This document shows, in pieces, positions 15,735 to 23,643 of a stretch of 64,000 nt of DNA. The DNA is from Rhizobium johnstonii 3841 (GTDB lineage: Bacteria; Pseudomonadota; Alphaproteobacteria; Rhizobiales; Rhizobiaceae). A program made the position numbers and the translations under genes. The DNA is taken from the NCBI RefSeq assembly GCF_000009265.1, contig NC_008381.1:248001-312000 (forward strand), in the 5' to 3' direction. The notes under the pieces were generated by a model. That model was not told the origin of the DNA, did not search any database, and saw only the letters and a program-made list of their open reading frames with translations. The stretch's first letter is position 1; the number at the start of each line of letters is the position of its first letter.

Positions 15735-18059
15735 TCAGGAATTGGGTAGGGAAAAGACCAGTCGGTGCGTTCCCGGGGCAAGAACGGCTTCCTCGACGAC
15801 GGGCTCTCCGTTGAGCGACGGGTTTTGATGCCGTTTTCCGGGCCGGAACCAGCCGATGCAGCCCTCCGGAAGGGTCAGCACATAGGTGACCTTTTTGCCG
15901 TCGCAGTGCCAGCCGGCCTCGATGCGTCCCTGGCTGATATCATGATAGGCCGAAACCGGCGAAAGGGACGGGATCGGCGCCGGATCGACAATGACCTCGG
16001 CAAATCCGGGTGCGCTCGGGCTCGGCGAAATTCCGGCGACGCTTTCGAACAGCCATTGGCAGACCGCGCCATAGGCATAGTGGTTGTAGCTGTTCATGTC
16101 GGGTTCGTAGATGGTGCCGTCAGGCGCCATGGAATCCCAGCGCTCCCAGATCGTCGTCGCTCCCTTCGACACCTGGTAGAGCCAGCCCGGCACATCCTCC
16201 TGCAGGAAGACTTTTTCGGCCAGATCGTCCATGCCGAGCTTCGTCAGGGCCGGCAGCAGGGCCGGCGTGCCGATGAAGCCGGTGCCGATCTTATAGTCGG
16301 CATCGATGATCACCTGCCGGAAATGCTGCTGTGCGGCTTGCCTGTGCTCCGCCGGTATCAGGTCGTGAAGGAAGGCCAACGCATAGGACGTCTGGTCATT
16401 GTGTGCGAGCCGTCCCGCCGGCGTGATGAACTCGTTGGTGAATGCCCGCCGGATCTCGTTTGCACGCTGTTTCATCTTCTCTTCAAGCGCATGCTCGCCG
16501 AGAGTGGCCGCGATCCTTGCCAGAAGGTCGGTCGAGATGAAGTGGTAGAGCGTGGCCGCGCAATCGTCGGCGATCGTCGGGCGAGGCTTTCGATTGTCGC
16601 CGACCGGCTGCAGCCAGTCGCCGAAGGTGAAGCCGCGGTCGCCCCAACGCGACGGCGGACGCACGAGCGGGCCATCCGAGATCGACCAGACGAAATCGAC
16701 CCAGCGCACCATCGACTCCAGGCACTCCGACAGGACGGCCCGGTCGCCGTAATGGGTATAGAGTACCCAGGGAATGACGACGATCGCATCGCCCCAGCCG
16801 GTCGAGCCGGCATAGCCCGGGAAATTGGCCGGATGCAAGCGCGTCGGATCCGGCGAAAAATGCGAGACGGCGCCATCCTCGCGCTGATCAGCCATCACAT
16901 CGCGCAGATATTTTCTCAGGAAGGATTGGCTGTCGCTCAGCCAGCATGCGGTTGCGGCAAAGACCTGGGCGTCGCCCGTCCAGCCGAGGCGTTCGTCGCG
17001 CTGCGGGCAATCGGTCGGCACCTCGACGAAATTGGCGCGCTGCGACCAGATGGTATTTTCGACGAGGCGATTGACCAATGCATTGCCCGAGGTGAAACCG
17101 CCGGCAGGCTCGGGCACCGACGAGATCGGGATGGACGCGATTGCGAGGATCTTCGCATCGCCCTTGATCGTTACCCTGGCATAGCGGAAGCCGTGGAAGG
17201 TGAAATGCGGTGCGTAGGTCTCGTCGCCGTTTCCCCGCAGCGTGTAGACGGTATGTGCCGCGGCCGTGCGATAGTTACGATTGTCGAAATGACGGTCGGG
17301 ACCGAGTACCTCCGAATGCTCCACCCGGACTTCGGCGCCGGCAGTGCCCCGGACCGTATATCTGATGTAGCCGCCGGCATTCTGGCCGAAATCATAGATC
17401 GTCCTGCCCTCATCGTCGGTCCAGTTTTCCACAGCGGTGAGTGGCCGCAACTCCCGCACCGCAGCCGTTTCATGCGCGACAAGCAGCGCCTTGTCGAAGG
17501 CCAGCTTCTCGGTGCCGTGGGTCTCGACGCAGTTTTCCTGGCGGGCATCATAGATTTCGCCGAAATAGATCCCCGACCTCAGGATCGGCAGAACACCGCT
17601 TCGCCATGTGGTGTCGGTGGAAAGAACGGTGCCATCAGCTCCGATCAGATCCGCAATGGCGCCGATCCTGTCACCCCAGCAGTTCGGGATCGCCTGGGCG
17701 CCCCACATCAAAGGCGATCGGTACCATCCGTCGGCAAGCCAGATCTCGATGCGGTTGAGGCCCGGCTTGAGCAGATTCGAGACATCATATCGCTGATAGG
17801 CAAGGCGATCGTCGTAGTTCGTCCAACCTGGGGTCAACAGGTCGCTGCCGACACGAACGCCGTTGATGAAGCAGCGGTAGAGACCAAGTGCGGAGATAAA
17901 GAGCTCTGCGGGAAGCTTGGTGCCATCATGTTCGAACGTTTTGGAGACGAAGCTTGCGGCCGTTCCCTGACCGCCATCCGATAGCGGCGCGATCATATCC
18001 CCGGACCAGGTACGCGAAACGAGGTTGCCGCTGATGGCTGCCGGCTGAAAGTTCATCAA
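15735..18059 (-). CDS. alpha-L-rhamnosidase, GH78
   Basis: Glycoside hydrolase of 774 residues that releases L-rhamnose from oligosaccharides or plant glycosides. The N-terminal beta-rich modules contain FINGVRVGSDLLTPGWTNYD and IEIWLADGWYR. The catalytic (alpha/alpha)6 barrel carries the GH78 acidic signature DCPQRDERLGWTGD (about 350-363). There is no signal peptide, so the enzyme acts in the cytoplasm on imported substrate. It is the first gene of an operon that continues with the CUT1 importer and is transcribed away from a LacI-type regulator. A perfect 13-bp inverted repeat lies just upstream of its start, after the ribosome site GGGAGGA. Confidence 0.92.
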   Translation of the reverse strand: MMNFQPAAISGNLVSRTWSGDMIAPLSDGGQGTAASFVSKTFEHDGTKLPAELFISALGLYRCFINGVRVGSDLLTPGWTNYDDRLAYQRYDVSNLLKPGLNRIEIWLADGWYRSPLMWGAQAIPNCWGDRIGAIADLIGADGTVLSTDTTWRSGVLPILRSGIYFGEIYDARQENCVETHGTEKLAFDKALLVAHETAAVRELRPLTAVENWTDDEGRTIYDFGQNAGGYIRYTVRGTAGAEVRVEHSEVLGPDRHFDNRNYRTAAAHTVYTLRGNGDETYAPHFTFHGFRYARVTIKGDAKILAIASIPISSVPEPAGGFTSGNALVNRLVENTIWSQRANFVEVPTDCPQRDERLGWTGDAQVFAATACWLSDSQSFLRKYLRDVMADQREDGAVSHFSPDPTRLHPANFPGYAGSTGWGDAIVVIPWVLYTHYGDRAVLSECLESMVRWVDFVWSISDGPLVRPPSRWGDRGFTFGDWLQPVGDNRKPRPTIADDCAATLYHFISTDLLARIAATLGEHALEEKMKQRANEIRRAFTNEFITPAGRLAHNDQTSYALAFLHDLIPAEHRQAAQQHFRQVIIDADYKIGTGFIGTPALLPALTKLGMDDLAEKVFLQEDVPGWLYQVSKGATTIWERWDSMAPDGTIYEPDMNSYNHYAYGAVCQWLFESVAGISPSPSAPGFAEVIVDPAPIPSLSPVSAYHDISQGRIEAGWHCDGKKVTYVLTLPEGCIGWFRPGKRHQNPSLNGEPVVEEAVLAPGTHRLVFSLPNS

Positions 18060-18071
18060 GTCCTCCCGACG

Positions 18072-18105
18072 AATGTAGAACGTTCTCCATATAACGTTCT
18101 ACATT
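18072..18105. promoter_or_regulatory. LacI-type operator pair, 13-bp perfect inverted repeat
   Basis: AATGTAGAACGTT (18072-18084) and its exact reverse complement AACGTTCTACATT (18093-18105) are separated by 8 bases. Each arm also holds a small palindrome centred on CG: AGAACGTTCT at 18077-18086 and AACGTT at 18093-18098. Their centres are 14 bp apart, and central-CG palindromes are the usual LacI-family target. The site sits between the rhamnosidase start (18059, minus) and the regulator start (18196, plus). Confidence 0.75.
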
Positions 18106-18195
18106 TTCTTCGGAAGCGCAATAGAATTTTCGTTGCCAGTCTGCCATGGTGATTCTGCGGGCGATGTTGACGATCCGCAGCAAGCCAGAGATTTC

Positions 18196-19254
18196 ATGTC
18201 AATCGAAGAAAAACAAAAGCCGCAACGAAACGATCGCGTGACGATCCGGACCGTGGCAACTCACGCAGGCGTATCGGTCGCAGCGGTTTCCAAGGTGATG
18301 CGAAACGCCTATGGCGTCAGTGATGCGCTGCGCGCAAGGGTAACCGATGCCATCGAGACACTCGCCTATCGCCCCTCGCGGGCAGCTAGAGGGCTGCGTG
18401 GCCGGAGTTTCACCATCGGCGTGCTCCTGATCGATATCCGTAATCCCTTCCTTCCGGAGGTGATTGCCGGCGTGAACGAGGTGCTTGGGCCTTCGCACTA
18501 CCAGGCGATGATCGGCGTCAGCGATGCGCGTGTGCAGTTGGAGACGTCGTTGATCGAGTCGATGATCGACTACAAGATGGACGGCCTTATCCTTGTTGCG
18601 CCGCGCTTGCCCTCGGAGATCCTCGCAACCTTCGCGGTCCAGATACCGATCGTCGCGGTCGGTTACCACGATGCCAGCGCTACGGCCTTCGACACTGTCA
18701 ATGCCGAGGATCAGCGCGGGGCGGAGATCGCCGTGGAAGCGCTTCTTGCCTGCGGCTATCGCGACATCGAAATGCTCAGCCTTGGCGAGCGCCAGGGGCA
18801 CGCGGTCTCCGTCGTCCGCCAGCGTGAGATTGGGTTTCGCCGGGCGATGCAGCGTGGCGGGCTCGGCTCCTCGCCGACGATCAGCAAAATTCCCATTGCT
18901 TCGCCAAAGCGGGAAGAGGTGATGCGAAAGTTCCTATCGAGGAAGGACAGGCCGCGCGCCGTGTTCTGCTGGAGCGATCTCGACGCGATCACCCTTCTGA
19001 GCCTGGCTATGGAGATGGGCGTGCGCGTGCCAGAAGATCTCGCCGTCATCGGATACGACAATTCCTCGACCGCGGCACTCGGCCTCGTCAATCTCGCAAG
19101 CATCGATCAGTCGGGCAGGGAGCTCGGTCAGGTCGCAACCCGGGCCCTCATTTCGAGAATAGAAGGCCGCACCGCTTCCGAGCATATTTTCCAGATACCG
19201 TCGCTGGTCAGCCGCAACAGTCTGACCCGTTTCGGCAATTCCACGGACAGATAA
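18196..19254 (+). CDS. LacI-family transcriptional regulator
   Basis: Regulator of 352 residues. The N-terminal helix-turn-helix is VTIRTVATHAGVSVAAVSKV, followed by a hinge helix region (ETLAYRPSRAARGLRGR) and a periplasmic-binding-protein-like effector domain ending near SIDQSGRELGQVATRALISR. I chose the ATG at 18196; the frame extends upstream to 18133, but that part does not belong to the fold. It is divergent from the rhamnosidase/importer operon and very likely represses it through the 18072-18105 operator until a rhamnose-related inducer binds. Confidence 0.92.
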   Translation: MSIEEKQKPQRNDRVTIRTVATHAGVSVAAVSKVMRNAYGVSDALRARVTDAIETLAYRPSRAARGLRGRSFTIGVLLIDIRNPFLPEVIAGVNEVLGPSHYQAMIGVSDARVQLETSLIESMIDYKMDGLILVAPRLPSEILATFAVQIPIVAVGYHDASATAFDTVNAEDQRGAEIAVEALLACGYRDIEMLSLGERQGHAVSVVRQREIGFRRAMQRGGLGSSPTISKIPIASPKREEVMRKFLSRKDRPRAVFCWSDLDAITLLSLAMEMGVRVPEDLAVIGYDNSSTAALGLVNLASIDQSGRELGQVATRALISRIEGRTASEHIFQIPSLVSRNSLTRFGNSTDR

Positions 19255-19259
19255 TAGCG

Positions 19260-19294
19260 ACGACGGCCGGCTTGCCTGTGTTGCTTGCCGTCGT
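19260..19294. terminator. terminator between two convergent LacI genes
   Basis: Inverted repeat ACGACGGC (19260-19267) / GCCGTCGT (19287-19294) directly between the two convergent regulator genes, followed on the plus strand by TTTTC. The loop is long (19 bases) but contains further complementary bases. It is likely to end plus-strand transcription and may serve both directions. Confidence 0.55.
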
Positions 19295-19296
19295 TT

Positions 19297-20313
19297 TCAG
19301 TCGGATTGAAGGGGGCTGCCGCAAGACTGCCGCACGACCAGGCGGCACGGCAATCGGGTGATGCCGGCAGGGACCGGTTCACCCTTGGAGAGGCTGAGGA
19401 TTGCGAGGCCTGCGCGATGGCCCAGTTCCTTCAACTCCATGTCGATGGTGGTCAGCGGCGGGCGCGTTTGCCGTGCGACGACCTCCCAATTGTCGAAGCC
19501 GACCACGGCGACATCCGTGGGAATCTCCACATTAAGGTCGCGCAGCGCGTCGATGACGCCGCGGGCGATCTCGTCGCTGCCGCAGAAGATGGCGTCGGGT
19601 TTTGGGCCGGGCCGGGCAAAGACCGTCTGGACGGCTTCGTGACCCCATTCCTCCGACCAGTCGCCGAACATCGCTTCGGCACCGTCGCCGCAGGCGTCGA
19701 GATAGGATTGGGCACGGATGCGAGCGGCCAGATAATCCTTCGGCCCGGTGATGTGGAGGATCCGCGATCGACCGAGCTCTTTCAGGTGATCGACGGCGAG
19801 GCGGGCGCCCTGTTCGTCATCCGGAAAGAAGGTGACGCTGTCAGCCGGCCCCTCGGCAAAGACGTAGACGACGGGTATCGGCAAGCGGGACAGCTGGACT
19901 GGCGGCTCGAGGTCGAGGCGCGTCGCGGTAAATATGATGCCGTCGACCTGCCGGTCGAGAAGCGCCTCCAGGTGCAACTGGGCGAGCCTTGGATCATTGT
20001 TCGTGGCGCAGAGAAAGACCGACACGCCGTGATCGACCAGTACCTCCGATACCCCTGCCGCCATCGGCAGCGTCAGTCTGCCATAGGTGTCGTTCGTCAG
20101 CATGCCGATCGCATGGCTTCGCTTGCTTAGCAACCCACGAGCGAGTGCATTAGGCCGAAATCCGATCTCTTCTGCCACGCGCCGAACCCGCTCGCGCGTC
20201 TCGGCATTTGTCCGGCCGGTGCCGTTCAGTGCGTTTGACGCCGTCGAAATGCTGACGCCCGCAGCCTTTGCCACGTCATAAATCGTCCGTCTCCGATCGC
20301 CCGTATTCTTCAA
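19297..20313 (-). CDS. LacI-family transcriptional regulator
   Basis: Regulator of about 338 residues. The helix-turn-helix is TIYDVAKAAGVSISTASNAL, the hinge is IGFRPNALARGLLSKRS, and a sugar-binding-type effector domain follows, ending RLVVRQSCGS. The start is uncertain: no ATG lies near the domain, and I favour the TTG at 20313 (LKNTGDRRRTIYD), which has GAGG upstream; the frame stays open to 20421, but that stretch would cover the operator sites at 20339-20381. It is divergent from the arabinofuranosidase/importer operon, which it probably represses. Confidence 0.88.
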   Translation of the reverse strand: MKNTGDRRRTIYDVAKAAGVSISTASNALNGTGRTNAETRERVRRVAEEIGFRPNALARGLLSKRSHAIGMLTNDTYGRLTLPMAAGVSEVLVDHGVSVFLCATNNDPRLAQLHLEALLDRQVDGIIFTATRLDLEPPVQLSRLPIPVVYVFAEGPADSVTFFPDDEQGARLAVDHLKELGRSRILHITGPKDYLAARIRAQSYLDACGDGAEAMFGDWSEEWGHEAVQTVFARPGPKPDAIFCGSDEIARGVIDALRDLNVEIPTDVAVVGFDNWEVVARQTRPPLTTIDMELKELGHRAGLAILSLSKGEPVPAGITRLPCRLVVRQSCGSPLQSD

Positions 20314-20338
20314 GATCTGCCTCGTTTTCGATCCATGA

Positions 20339-20381
20339 TAAAAGCTTTTAGCAGAAAAAAATGAGCTGTTAAAAGGTTTTA
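20339..20381. promoter_or_regulatory. twin LacI-type operators TAAAAGSTTTTA
   Basis: TAAAAGCTTTTA (20339-20350) is a perfect 12-bp palindrome and TAAAAGGTTTTA (20370-20381) differs from it by one base. The centres are 31 bp apart, about three helical turns, so both would face the same side of the DNA. They lie between the regulator start (20313, minus) and the binding-protein start (20493, plus), fitting control of both directions by the adjacent LacI protein. Confidence 0.7.
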
Positions 20382-20492
20382 TCAATCGCACGTCAGATTT
20401 ATGCACACAGACTGTCGACATCGAAAAAATTCTGATTTAACGTCCGTTTCGTCCGAAGGCCTGAGGCCTGAACGAGAAAAAGGGGAACAAGC

Positions 20493-21740
20493 ATGCTTCG
20501 ACTGAAAACAACGATCACTGCTCTTGCGCTGCTGGCAAGCTCTTCTCTCGCCAGCGCCGAAGAAATCACCCTATGGGTGCGCACGTCCTCTGGCGCCGTC
20601 CTTCAGGGACTGGCCGACAAATACAACGCATCGCACTCCGACAAGGTCAACGTTACCCAGATTACGGCAGAGCAGATGGTGCCGAAGCTGGGTGCGGCGA
20701 TTGCCGGCAGCGCGGCTCCTGACGGTGCCGTGCTCGACCTGATCTATCTCCCGACCTTTGCCGCCGCGGACGGTCTCGAGGATATCTCCGACTTCGTGAA
20801 GGGCCTGCCTTATTCCTCCGCCATGAGCCCGTCGCACATCCGCCTCGCCACCTATGACGGCAAGATCTACGGCGTGCCGGCCCTGCCGGATGCCTCGATC
20901 ATTGCTTATAATACTGATCTGTTCACCAAGGCCGGCCTTGATCCCAACAAGGCGCCGGCATCGCTGGAGGAGATTGCCACCGATGCCAAGAAGATCGCCG
21001 CGCTCGGCAACGAGACCTATGGCTTCTACTTCGTCGCCAATTCGGGAAGCTGGTTGATCTACGACTTCCTGCCGCATCTCTGGGCCGCCAATGCCGATGT
21101 GCTGAGCGATGACGGCCGTAGTGCTACCGTCGATACGCCGGCGCTGCGCGAGACCATTGCCGCCTATCGCGATATGTGGAAGGCCGGTGCCATCCATCCG
21201 ACCTCGCGTTCCGGCAACGGCAACAATGCCGTCGAAGCCTTCGCCTCGGGCAAGGTCGGCATCCTGATGACCGGTTCCTACATCGTCAATCTGCTGACCA
21301 GCAAATATCCCGACGTGAAATTCGCCGTCGCACCGATCCCGGGGCCGAAGGGTGGTGCATCGAGCTTTGCCGGCGGCGATACGCTGTCCCTCATCAAGGG
21401 CATCAGCGAAGAGAAGAAGAAGGTCGCGCTCGATTTCGTCAATTTCTACATGCAGCCCGAGCAGCAGGTCTATATCACCCAGGAATCGGGGATGCCGTCG
21501 CGCACGGACCTTGCCGCGGAAGCCTATGCGAAATTCGACCCGCGCAATCTCGTTGCCTACGATATCCTCGCCAAGGCGCGCACGCCTTACACTTTTTCGT
21601 CCGATGAACTCTTCGTCAGCCGCACCGGTCCCTTCCTCAATCTGATCCAGGGCACGATCTTCGGCGACGATGTCGACGGGACGATCGCCAAGACGCAGGC
21701 CGACTTCACCCGCATCCTCGAACGCACCAATCCGAACTGA
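20493..21740 (+). CDS. sugar ABC transporter substrate-binding protein
   Basis: CUT1 binding protein of 415 residues with the signal peptide MLRLKTTITALALLASSSLA, cleaved near ASA-EE. The mature protein starts EEITLWVRTSSGAVLQGLAD and contains KIYGVPALPDASIIAYNTDL, the conserved strand of solute-binding family 1, and a hinge region near KVGILMTGSYIVNLL. It is the first gene of an operon with two permeases, a GH127 glycosidase and an ATPase, downstream of twin LacI operators. The ligand is probably an arabinofuranose-containing oligosaccharide, or such sugars still attached to a hydroxyproline peptide, judging from the GH127 gene. Confidence 0.9.
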   Translation: MLRLKTTITALALLASSSLASAEEITLWVRTSSGAVLQGLADKYNASHSDKVNVTQITAEQMVPKLGAAIAGSAAPDGAVLDLIYLPTFAAADGLEDISDFVKGLPYSSAMSPSHIRLATYDGKIYGVPALPDASIIAYNTDLFTKAGLDPNKAPASLEEIATDAKKIAALGNETYGFYFVANSGSWLIYDFLPHLWAANADVLSDDGRSATVDTPALRETIAAYRDMWKAGAIHPTSRSGNGNNAVEAFASGKVGILMTGSYIVNLLTSKYPDVKFAVAPIPGPKGGASSFAGGDTLSLIKGISEEKKKVALDFVNFYMQPEQQVYITQESGMPSRTDLAAEAYAKFDPRNLVAYDILAKARTPYTFSSDELFVSRTGPFLNLIQGTIFGDDVDGTIAKTQADFTRILERTNPN

Positions 21741-21824
21741 GTCCGACGGGGCTTCGGCCGGGTATCCACGGATGCCCTGCCGTTCCCTTCACATCTCGAC
21801 ATTCAAACGGAAGGAGGAGTTGCG

Positions 21825-22748
21825 GTGATATCCTCGACACTTCGCAACCGGAGGCGCGCAGACGCAACCGGAGAGCCCGAGCCGAAGGGTTGGCTCGGCC
21901 TTGCCTTCATCCTGCCGGGCTTGCTGTTCATCGTCGTGCTTTTCCTCGTGCCGCTTGTCATGACGGTCTGGATGAGCTTCTACAACTGGCCGCTTCTCGG
22001 CCGGACGAAGTTCATTGGCCTTTCCAACTATGCCGAACTGATCGGCGACACCCAGCTCTGGCATTCCCTGGGCTTCACGCTGCTCTACACTGTGCTGGTC
22101 ACGGCTGCGATTTTCCTGGTGGCCTTTCCTTTGGCGCTGCTCGTCGACCGGCCGCTGCGGATCGCCGGTTTTTTTCGCACGATCTATTTCATGCCTGTTG
22201 TCATCGGCTTCGGGGCGGCTTCGACATTGTGGATGTGGCTGCTCAATCCCGATAGCGGCGTCTTTGCGCAGCTGCTGCGCGGCGCGGGCATCATCGATAG
22301 CGCGCCGAGGCCGCTCGAAAGTTTCTGGCCAGCACTCGGCGTCGTCATCCTGATGGTCGTCTGGAAAACAGCGGGCTTCACGATGATCATCCTCCTGACC
22401 GGCCTTCAGAGCATATCGAACGACGTCATCGAAGCCGCCAAGATCGACGGCGCCAGCGTCTGGAGCCGCTTTCGCCGGATCACGCTGCCTCTGATGAGAA
22501 ACTCGGTGGTGCTGGCGCTCGTCCTCAACGTCACCTCATCGATGCTGGCCTTCGACCAGTTCTTCATCATCACCCAAGGCGGCCCTGAGAACAGCACGAT
22601 CTCGGCGGTGTTCTCGATCTATCTCGCGTCGTTCTCATCCTACCGTCTCGGTTACGGCTCGGCGATCTCCTTTGCCCTGCTCGTCGTGCTGGTGGCGATC
22701 AGCGCGATCCAGTTCGTCCTGCTGCGCCAGCGGCCGGAGGAGGGCTGA
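21825..22748 (+). CDS. sugar ABC permease, MalF type
   Basis: CUT1 inner-membrane protein of 307 residues. The start is a GTG at 21825 preceded by a strong AAGGAGGA (21811-21818). After a basic N-terminus comes WLGLAFILPGLLFIVVLFLV, then MSFYNWPLLGRTKFIGLSNY, a MalF-like segment. The coupling loop is VIEAAKIDGASVWSRFRRITLPL. It lies 84 bases after the binding-protein gene and overlaps the next permease by 1 base. Confidence 0.92.
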   Translation: MISSTLRNRRRADATGEPEPKGWLGLAFILPGLLFIVVLFLVPLVMTVWMSFYNWPLLGRTKFIGLSNYAELIGDTQLWHSLGFTLLYTVLVTAAIFLVAFPLALLVDRPLRIAGFFRTIYFMPVVIGFGAASTLWMWLLNPDSGVFAQLLRGAGIIDSAPRPLESFWPALGVVILMVVWKTAGFTMIILLTGLQSISNDVIEAAKIDGASVWSRFRRITLPLMRNSVVLALVLNVTSSMLAFDQFFIITQGGPENSTISAVFSIYLASFSSYRLGYGSAISFALLVVLVAISAIQFVLLRQRPEEG

Positions 22749-23617
22749 TGGAACGGCTCAACCGCAATCTCGCAGCGAAGCCGGTGAGCGAGCGGCTCGG
22801 TTATCTCGCTTTCGTTCTGACGGCATGCGTCTTTGCCGTCTTCTTCGTGATGCCGATCGTCTGGTCCTTCGCCAATTCCTTCAAGCCCGCGGCCGCAGCA
22901 CTTGCCGATCCGGCAGCGCTCTTCTCGAAAGCATTCTCGCTTGAGAATTACCGCCGTCTCGAACATGTCGGCGCCGGCTGGTACGTCTATGCCGGCAATT
23001 CAGTGCTGATTGCCGCCGGAACGGTAGTTTTGACGGTGCTCGTCTCTGTGCCGGCGGGATACGGTTTTTCGAAATTCCGCTTCCCCGGCCAGTCGCTGCT
23101 CTTCGTGCTGATCATGGCAACGATGATGATCCCGTTCCAGTCGATCCTGACGCCGCTTTTCCTGATCCTGAAAGTCTTCCGGCTGCAGAACAATCTTTTC
23201 GGCCTGGTGCTGATCTACGTGACCTTCCAGCTTCCTTTTTCCGTTTTCATGATGCGCAACGCCTTCGACGCGGTGCCGAAGGCGCTGATCGAAGCGGCGC
23301 GGATAGATGGCGCGTCGCAGGCGACGATCCTGCGCCGGATCATGCTGCCGATCGCGCTCCCCGGTGTCGCTACCGTTGCGATGTTCGCCTTCCTGAATTC
23401 CTGGAACGAATTCCTCGCCGCCCTCATCTTTCTGTCCGATCAGAACAAGTTCACGCTGCCGATCATGCTGGTGAATGTTTCGTCGGGCATCTATGGCATC
23501 ATCGACTGGGGCGCGCTGCAGGCCGGCATCGCCGTGACCATGGTTCCCTGCATCCTGCTTTTCCTTCTCTTGCAACGATATTACGTGCGCGGCCTGACGG
23601 CCGGCGCCGTGAAGTAA
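22748..23617 (+). CDS. sugar ABC permease, MalG type
   Basis: CUT1 inner-membrane protein of 289 residues, starting at the ATG that overlaps the preceding TGA by 1 base. It has six hydrophobic segments and the coupling loop LIEAARIDGASQATILRRIM. LNSWNEFLAALIFL is a hallmark of MalG-like proteins, and the C-terminus is LQRYYVRGLTAGAVK. It forms the channel with the MalF-type partner; the GH127 gene follows 26 bases later. Confidence 0.93.
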   Translation: MERLNRNLAAKPVSERLGYLAFVLTACVFAVFFVMPIVWSFANSFKPAAAALADPAALFSKAFSLENYRRLEHVGAGWYVYAGNSVLIAAGTVVLTVLVSVPAGYGFSKFRFPGQSLLFVLIMATMMIPFQSILTPLFLILKVFRLQNNLFGLVLIYVTFQLPFSVFMMRNAFDAVPKALIEAARIDGASQATILRRIMLPIALPGVATVAMFAFLNSWNEFLAALIFLSDQNKFTLPIMLVNVSSGIYGIIDWGALQAGIAVTMVPCILLFLLLQRYYVRGLTAGAVK

Positions 23618-23643
23618 CAGCGCTCGTCCGCTCAGGAGTCTTC

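Noticed and set aside
15765..17984. A 739-codon open frame on the plus strand
   Set aside because: It is the complement of the GH78 rhamnosidase, which carries all family motifs.
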